DNA of 27,471 bases from Seison nebaliae (taxonomy: Eukaryota > Rotifera > Pararotatoria > Seisonacea > Seisonidae), in NCBI GenBank assembly GCA_023231475.1, contig JALJEE010001909.1, forward strand, positions 1-27,471, given 5' to 3'. Positions 22,499-27,471 of this stretch are shown one piece after another. A program made the translations under genes and the position numbers. Numbering within the stretch: the first letter of the stretch is position 1; each line of letters begins with the position of its first letter. The notes beneath the pieces were generated by a model. That model was not told the origin of the DNA. It saw only the letters and a program-made list of their open reading frames with translations, and did not search any database.

Positions 22499-23313
22499 TT
22501 AAGAAGATTTATGTAAAATGACGGAAATGCAATCACCTTTACTAAGTTGCGATTTGTCTAACGTCCAATGATCTTTCAATAAACGACCGGAATAGCAGAA
22601 TCTTCCATTTCCAATATCTTCGTCTAATCGAGTAGATAATTGAGATTTGAGTTGGGAAACTGACATATTTCCATTCACTTTCATATGTACTTCTTTGCCT
22701 GTTGACAAGCGGAGTTTTATTGGGAATATATTCTCTTCATTAGTTATCGAATCTTTTCTTTTAATTTTCTCCTTTTTAATGACAGGATCGTTAAATGTCA
22801 GTTTAATATTATTAGTTGAAGTCGGTTCGTTTTCGTTAATAGTTCGATTAGTATTCTGAATATTTTGATCACTGTTGTCATCTTGTTCAGTTAACTTCAA
22901 GTTATCGGGCAACGAATAAACGTATTGTGGAATAGAATATTTTGCACCAAATTCATCATAACATTCTTGTAAATTACCATTCGGTGTCGTTATACCGGCA
23001 CCATCGATAATAGCTTGTGCCAATGTGTAATCGTTGTTTTTTATACAACCAACTGCCGATTGTAATGCCAACCAGATTTCTTCACGTCCATCAAATACTG
23101 GAGCTGTTTCCCAGAACTCTGTTTGTTTCTTTTCCCAATAACATTGGAGATTTTCCGTCGACGCTATCCATCTTAACGGTCTTTTCTTCAATTTTTTATT
23201 TTTTACTTGATTTTATAAAACAAAGTTGAATATTAGAATAATAGAAAAAAAAAACTTTTTAGAACAGGACGATTTCGTCTCGTTCGGAAGATGTTTGATG
23301 GACATGTACCCAT
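22499..23313 (-). CDS. UBTD2: UBTD1/2-type ubiquitin domain-containing protein, two exons
   Basis: UBTD proteins bind E2/E3 enzymes of the ubiquitin system. Exon 1 is only 58 nt (23313-23256) and encodes MGTCPSNIF onward; a 50-bp intron (donor GTTTTT, acceptor ATCAAG) leads to exon 2 (23205-22499), giving 254 residues. The first exon is supported by the MGxC start that UBTD proteins share: Gly2 could be myristoylated and Cys4 palmitoylated, placing the protein at membranes. The Dc-UbP/UBTD N-domain is clear: FWETAPVFDGREEIW (50-64), AQAIIDGAGIT (82-92) and QECYDEFG. A low-complexity linker (about 123-178) precedes the ubiquitin-like fold (about 180-251: RLSTGKEV, CYSGRLL). No C-terminal di-Gly follows, so it cannot act as a conjugated modifier. 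UBTD1 and UBTD2 cannot be told apart here, so the symbol is a family label. It is convergent with the channel and divergent from epsin. Confidence 0.93.
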
Positions 23314-24526
23314 GAGATCAAAAAAAGAATTCTGTCATTCGACAACATAAAAATATTTTCTGTTTTTAATTTTCGTTTTTTGTTCCTTCTCTATGTGTGT
23401 ATGAGTATGTGTGTATGTGTGTTTTTCTTTTCGAAAATATTTTGTTAAAAACTGTGCAGTTTCGATGAAATGATCCAAGGAACTAGAAGACCATAATTCA
23501 CATAAAATAAGAAAAGGTAAAGCTAAAAATTTCTTTAAGTATTTCATCTTAAATGAAGATAAATAATAATTTATTAGATTATATGTTTAACTTTCAGATT
23601 GTCCCACTTATTTACTATAACAATTATTTGGAAATGCAAAGAAAAAAACAATATAGAAAAGGAAAATATCTTCACTTATTTTTCTTTCATCTATCGAAAT
23701 AGAAAGAAACTAACCTCTATTTCATTCATGTAGAATATAAAATAATAATTAATTTCATCAAACACAATCGCACAGATATGAGAGGAAAGATAAACTATAA
23801 TTTATATGTCGCCCATCCATCTTCACATTCTCAATAGCCAAGAGTAGATACGTTTATATAAATAAATAAATAGTAAATGAAACACGTAAGAAAATATTTT
23901 ACAGAAATATTTAATTTTTAGGTAATTTTTAAAGACGAAGGGGGGAAGTACCCACGCATCTACATACATATATATATGTCCGTCTATATCTCTACGAATT
24001 ATACGTTGTACATTTAGAAGAAACGAATATATAGCACGAGAACATAAGCTCTTTTGTATACGTCTTATACATAAATCGATGTGTATTATGATCAAATAAT
24101 ATTTGGAAGAGTTTGAGCATATTCATTTCTCGTTTGATCATTATAATTATTGTCATTACTTCTCTCATTTCTCCCGACCGAAAACTTATTTTATTGATCG
24201 ATTCTCTTCCGATTCGTTTCTTGTTCTTGTTCTTGTTGTTGAAATGGAAATAAGGAGAAATTCACATGTAAAATCCATTAATTTCTCGACTTCAATCTAA
24301 ATGCTCATTCTGTTAGTGAGGTAGTGTATGTGTGTGTGTTTTTTTCTCTTGCGTAAGTGACGATATGTAGAAGATGATGACAATGCAATTGTTTGACATT
24401 CACTCTCATCCTAATTCACTATTAATACAGCGATATAAATGATTGTTTGTAGTTAACATTTAATGAGAGATTCAACAAACAAGTCAACGTTCTTCAATTC
24501 TTTCCTTTCCCGTTCACAGAAATATA
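23314..24526. other. Shared upstream region of UBTD and epsin
   Basis: A 1.2-kb gap between divergent starts. It contains TG-rich microsatellites (about 23392-23423 and 24326-24340). A pyrimidine-rich tract ending in CAG at 24518-24519, just before the epsin ATG, looks like a splice acceptor, so epsin may have an upstream non-coding exon. Short open frames here (minus 23335-23547, minus 23823-24095) are not supported as genes. Confidence 0.45.
23392..23423. repeat. TG-rich microsatellite
   Basis: Interrupted TATGTG/TGTGTA units just upstream of the UBTD start. A second, shorter TG run lies near 24326-24340. Both are simple-sequence DNA in the intergenic region. Confidence 0.7.
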
Positions 24527-26439
24527 ATGCCAGGTGCTCGTGGCGTTACGAGAAATGTCCGAAATATTCTTCATAACTATTCGGAGTCGCAAAAGAAAGT
24601 GAGAGAAGCAACAAGCAATGAACCATGGGGACCATCAACTACCATGATGGGAGAAATAGCTGATCTCACTTATAACCATATCGCTTGTAGTGACATGATG
24701 CAAATCATTTGGAAACGATTAAATGATGGTGGGAAAAATTGGCGACATGCATACAAATCTCTCGTTTTATTAGATTACCTGGTGAAGGTCCATTCTCCTT
24801 TTCTACAATTGTAAGAAAAATATTTTTTTACTTTCTATCTAGTTGGGACATGATCGAATCGCACAACAATGCCGAGAGAATATTTTTGCAATTCAATCAC
24901 TTAAAGATTTCCAATATCAGGCGGAAAATGGAAAAGATCTAGTTCGTATTAATATTCTTCCAATATTCCAATCATTCTCATTTCAGGGAATGAATGTTCG
25001 TGAAAAGGCGAAGACATTAGTCGCTTTATTGAAAGATGATGAACGACTTCAAATGGAAAGACAAAAGTCATTACAAGCGAGAAATCGATTTAAACGAATT
25101 GCAGTAGGAATTGATCAGACTGGTCAAGTTCATCGAGTTTGAATGAAATTATATAATCATTATTATTTATTTTCCATAGCCCGATCATAGTGCATATTCG
25201 AATGTGAGAGGAACTACACCTAAAGTTCCAACAGAAACCACATTACCAACAAATTCTATAACAGAAGCAACACTCGTTCAACCCACAAATGAAATCGAAG
25301 AGGCTCTTCAACTCAAATTAGGTGATACATTTTATTCTTATTGGAATTAATCTTTTCATTCTCTTAAGCAATTGATCTCTCGTTAAAAGAAGAAGAGGAA
25401 CGAGCGAAAACTGAAAAATCAGAAAGTTTGAAAATGAAGATGGCAGAAATAAACAGTATGAATGTTATTATCATATAATCTTCATTCTCCTCATATAATT
25501 CATTATTTTATTAGCAAGATCATGATACGACTAATGTTACTCTTAAAAATAATAACAATGATTTCCATGAGAATGCGTTCATACCAGTACTACCAAAGCC
25601 GAATTCCAATGGCGTTTCTAAACAAAATTCTTCAGGAACAAATATCGACAAATTATTAGATTTGGGGACGAATTCACAAGAACCGGCAAATGTAATGGAT
25701 GGTTAGAAATGCACATTTTTTTATAAGAGTTGTTTTCCTTCTATTATTGGTTCAATTTTCCTGAATTGAAAAATCGTTTGAGCATCTTTTGTCAATTAAT
25801 TATTAATCTGATTCCTTATCATAACTTAATGTTTTATTCCTCACATGTCTAATAGATTTGCATCACATTTTCACGGCATCTGCTTCTAACAACAATAATA
25901 ACAACATTAAAAATAATAATCAATTGTCTTCTAACAATTTACATGAACTAAATTACGACCAAGTAACGTCATCTTCCTCAGGTTTCCTTATGACAAATTC
26001 CAATTCGAATGATTACGATTCCGCATTTACAGTAGATCCATGGCGAACTGACAATAACAGTAATACCACCAACAATGGATTTAATGCGATGAGTGAACCA
26101 AATCCGATTGACGTTTTTTTTCCCGTCAGGCAATCACTTAAAGATGAAAATGAAGCAAAACAATCAATCCAAAATTTGGTATCGTTCGATCTCCTAACGG
26201 GACAAGGAAAAGAGGATTCACATAATTTCTTGGGAGAGACTGAGAAGAAATTAGTTGATTTCGATAATCTTGTCAGTTCGAACGGTTCCAAAAGTGATGC
26301 ATTGAATAATCCATTTCAAATATCAAAAGGACCAACATTAGATGATTTGGCTAATACTCGAAATCGCGGATTTGTTGATACTGCGAAAGACATGGCCGTC
26401 AGTACTGGTAACTCAAATACATCCAATCCATTTCTATAA
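24527..26439 (+). CDS. Epn: Epsin (ENTH-domain endocytic adaptor), seven exons
   Basis: Epsin bends plasma membrane and links ubiquitinated cargo to clathrin, AP-2 and EH-domain proteins. Exons: 24527-24787, 24843-24941, 24987-25136 (or 25127), 25180-25321, 25369-25463, 25515-25701 and 25856-26439; about 505 residues (502 with the shorter exon 3). The ENTH domain (about 10-150) shows NYSESQKKVREATSNEPWGP, IWKRLNDGGKNWRHAYK and REKAKTLVALLKD. Then come one ubiquitin-interacting motif (about 208-227, EEALQLKLAIDLSLKEE) split by an intron inside its key Ala codon, a clathrin box LLDL (296-299), one DPW motif for AP-2 (372-374) and two NPF motifs (463-465 and at the C-terminus, 502-504). The tail is Asn/Ser-rich. 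It has fewer DPW and UIM copies than vertebrate epsins. Introns are 42-55 bp except the last, 154 bp. Exon 5-6 edges were chosen as phase-0 GTTATT to TTATTAG. Confidence 0.95.
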
Positions 26440-27471
26440 CTTAAGATAAAAATTTAAGTTAAATGCAACTATCAGCGAACAGGCAACAACTTCTGGTCTG
26501 CGAAATGAATTCTCTTGAATTCTTCCCTTCTTTACTCATGTTTCGATTGTAATGAACTCCCACAATTTCCTCTTATCTTTTTAAACAAATTAGACTAAAA
26601 AGCAACTTTATTTTAATCAAACCTTTTATCATGAATTATTAGTCAATTTTTATTCATCTTCTTTCACTTTCCATCTTTCGAAGTTGAAGAATCGCAGTTA
26701 GATACGGACATTTATTAGAAAAAGTTCATCTTCAACATATCCAATCTCATTATTTCATATTCTCACGTTAACACACTATTCCACTTCACACTTTCCATTC
26801 TAACAAAGAAGAAAATAAGTCAAATTTCTTTATGTTCATCTCCGTGTTTTTCTCAACAATTGCACTGCGAACGTGCTGAATATGAAATGATTTTTTTTCA
26901 ACTGCAAATCTTCAAGACAATTTACTTCTCATAAATTTATTTTAATAAATTCTCAACTTTTCTTGCAAGCGTTCTAGGACAAGCATTATGCGAGCGTATA
27001 CATATACGAACAAAACTTTTATCTCTAACATAATAAATTATCGCACAAAATATTTGTTTATTTGTATTTCATTTTTTATTGAAATTTTTTTTTTTATTTA
27101 TCAATGCAAATCCTCTCGGGGCAAATTAAAAAGAAAATAGAATAACTCACTGTACAAATTATCTTTAATAAGTTTCCTTCCAATCTCGATTTCATTCCGT
27201 AAATAAAACGGAGCAAGATTAGCAATATCGAAATTATATGTGATATGAACAGCTTCATCAAAAGTATGAGGAACTTCAATAGAGAAATAAGAACAGATTT
27301 ATCGTAATTTATTTCGGATGTATCAAAATTAGTTTAATTCAAAGTTTGTAAAATCGCAAAAGAAACGGACTAATTTTTTCCTTTTACACTGAAAATGGAT
27401 TTTAGTTTTTCTGAAAAATAGAATTTAACTTTGTACTTATTATATTATTAACTATTATTATCTTTCCGTTT
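26440..27471. other. Epsin 3' region and right edge, nothing recognised
   Basis: AT-rich sequence after the epsin stop. The clearest poly(A) hexamer is AATAAA at 26945-26950, about 505 bp downstream. A short minus-strand frame at 27094-27279 has no recognisable domain. No gene of the neighbouring locus was identified before the window ends. Confidence 0.5.

Noticed and set aside
25456-25518. Epsin exon 5-6 junction using donor GTATGA at 25456
   Set aside because: With the TTATTAG acceptor it breaks the frame at once; only a second acceptor 4 nt later would rescue it. Donor GTTATT at 25464 with the normal acceptor keeps the frame and fits local donor usage.
27094-27279. Minus-strand 61-residue open frame at the right edge
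   Set aside because: Low-complexity hydrophobic translation in AT-rich sequence with no recognised motif.
1-27471. CRISPR arrays, tRNA, rRNA genes, bacterial operons or prophage
   Set aside because: No regularly spaced repeats, no tRNA T-loop consensus and no rRNA-like sequence were found; introns and gene families show animal DNA.

Overview
This is a eukaryotic, AT-rich window from a compact animal genome. The gene set is arthropod-like: a trypsin-fold secreted protease, a Shaw/Kv3-type channel, RNase H1 with a hybrid-binding domain, BTAF1/Mot1, PDCD2L, UBTD and epsin. Most introns are only 42-72 bp. AT content, gene density and tiny introns would fit a mite, perhaps an astigmatid one, but that is an inference from style and not a species call.

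Layout: 1-1702 is non-coding, with a short 30-bp tandem repeat near the left edge. A single-exon secreted serine protease lies on the minus strand (1703-2521). A small multi-exon gene for a secreted Ly6/uPAR-like (three-finger type) protein can be pieced together on the plus strand at 3437-4259. RNase H1 (4915-5759, plus) meets PDCD2L (5765-6766, minus) tail to tail with 5 bp between stop codons. BTAF1 (7119-14922, plus) is divergent from PDCD2L and has one 6.4-kb exon. After 3.7 kb without a recognisable gene comes a Shaw-family channel (18621-21951, plus), which faces a UBTD gene (22499-23313, minus). Epsin (24527-26439, plus) is divergent from UBTD, and the last kilobase is non-coding.

The genes are mostly unrelated housekeeping functions (transcription regulator, R-loop/DNA repair, ribosome biogenesis, ubiquitin and endocytosis). 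There is no operon logic. UBTD and epsin are ubiquitin-linked neighbours, but this may be coincidence.

The strongest oddity is the channel. It keeps the Shaw T1 domain with its zinc ligands, the S4 charges and the S6-distal Shaw signature. The selectivity filter, however, reads T-K-C-G-F-G-D in place of T-T-V-G-Y-G-D, and the S6 P-V-P motif is L-M-P. It looks like a non-conducting or modulatory subunit kept as an intact open frame. Second, 16 of 18 reconstructed introns start with GTT instead of GTA/GTG. Third is the Ly6-like gene, which shows only when its exons are joined by hand. All exon joins were made by reading frame and family similarity; no transcript data were available.
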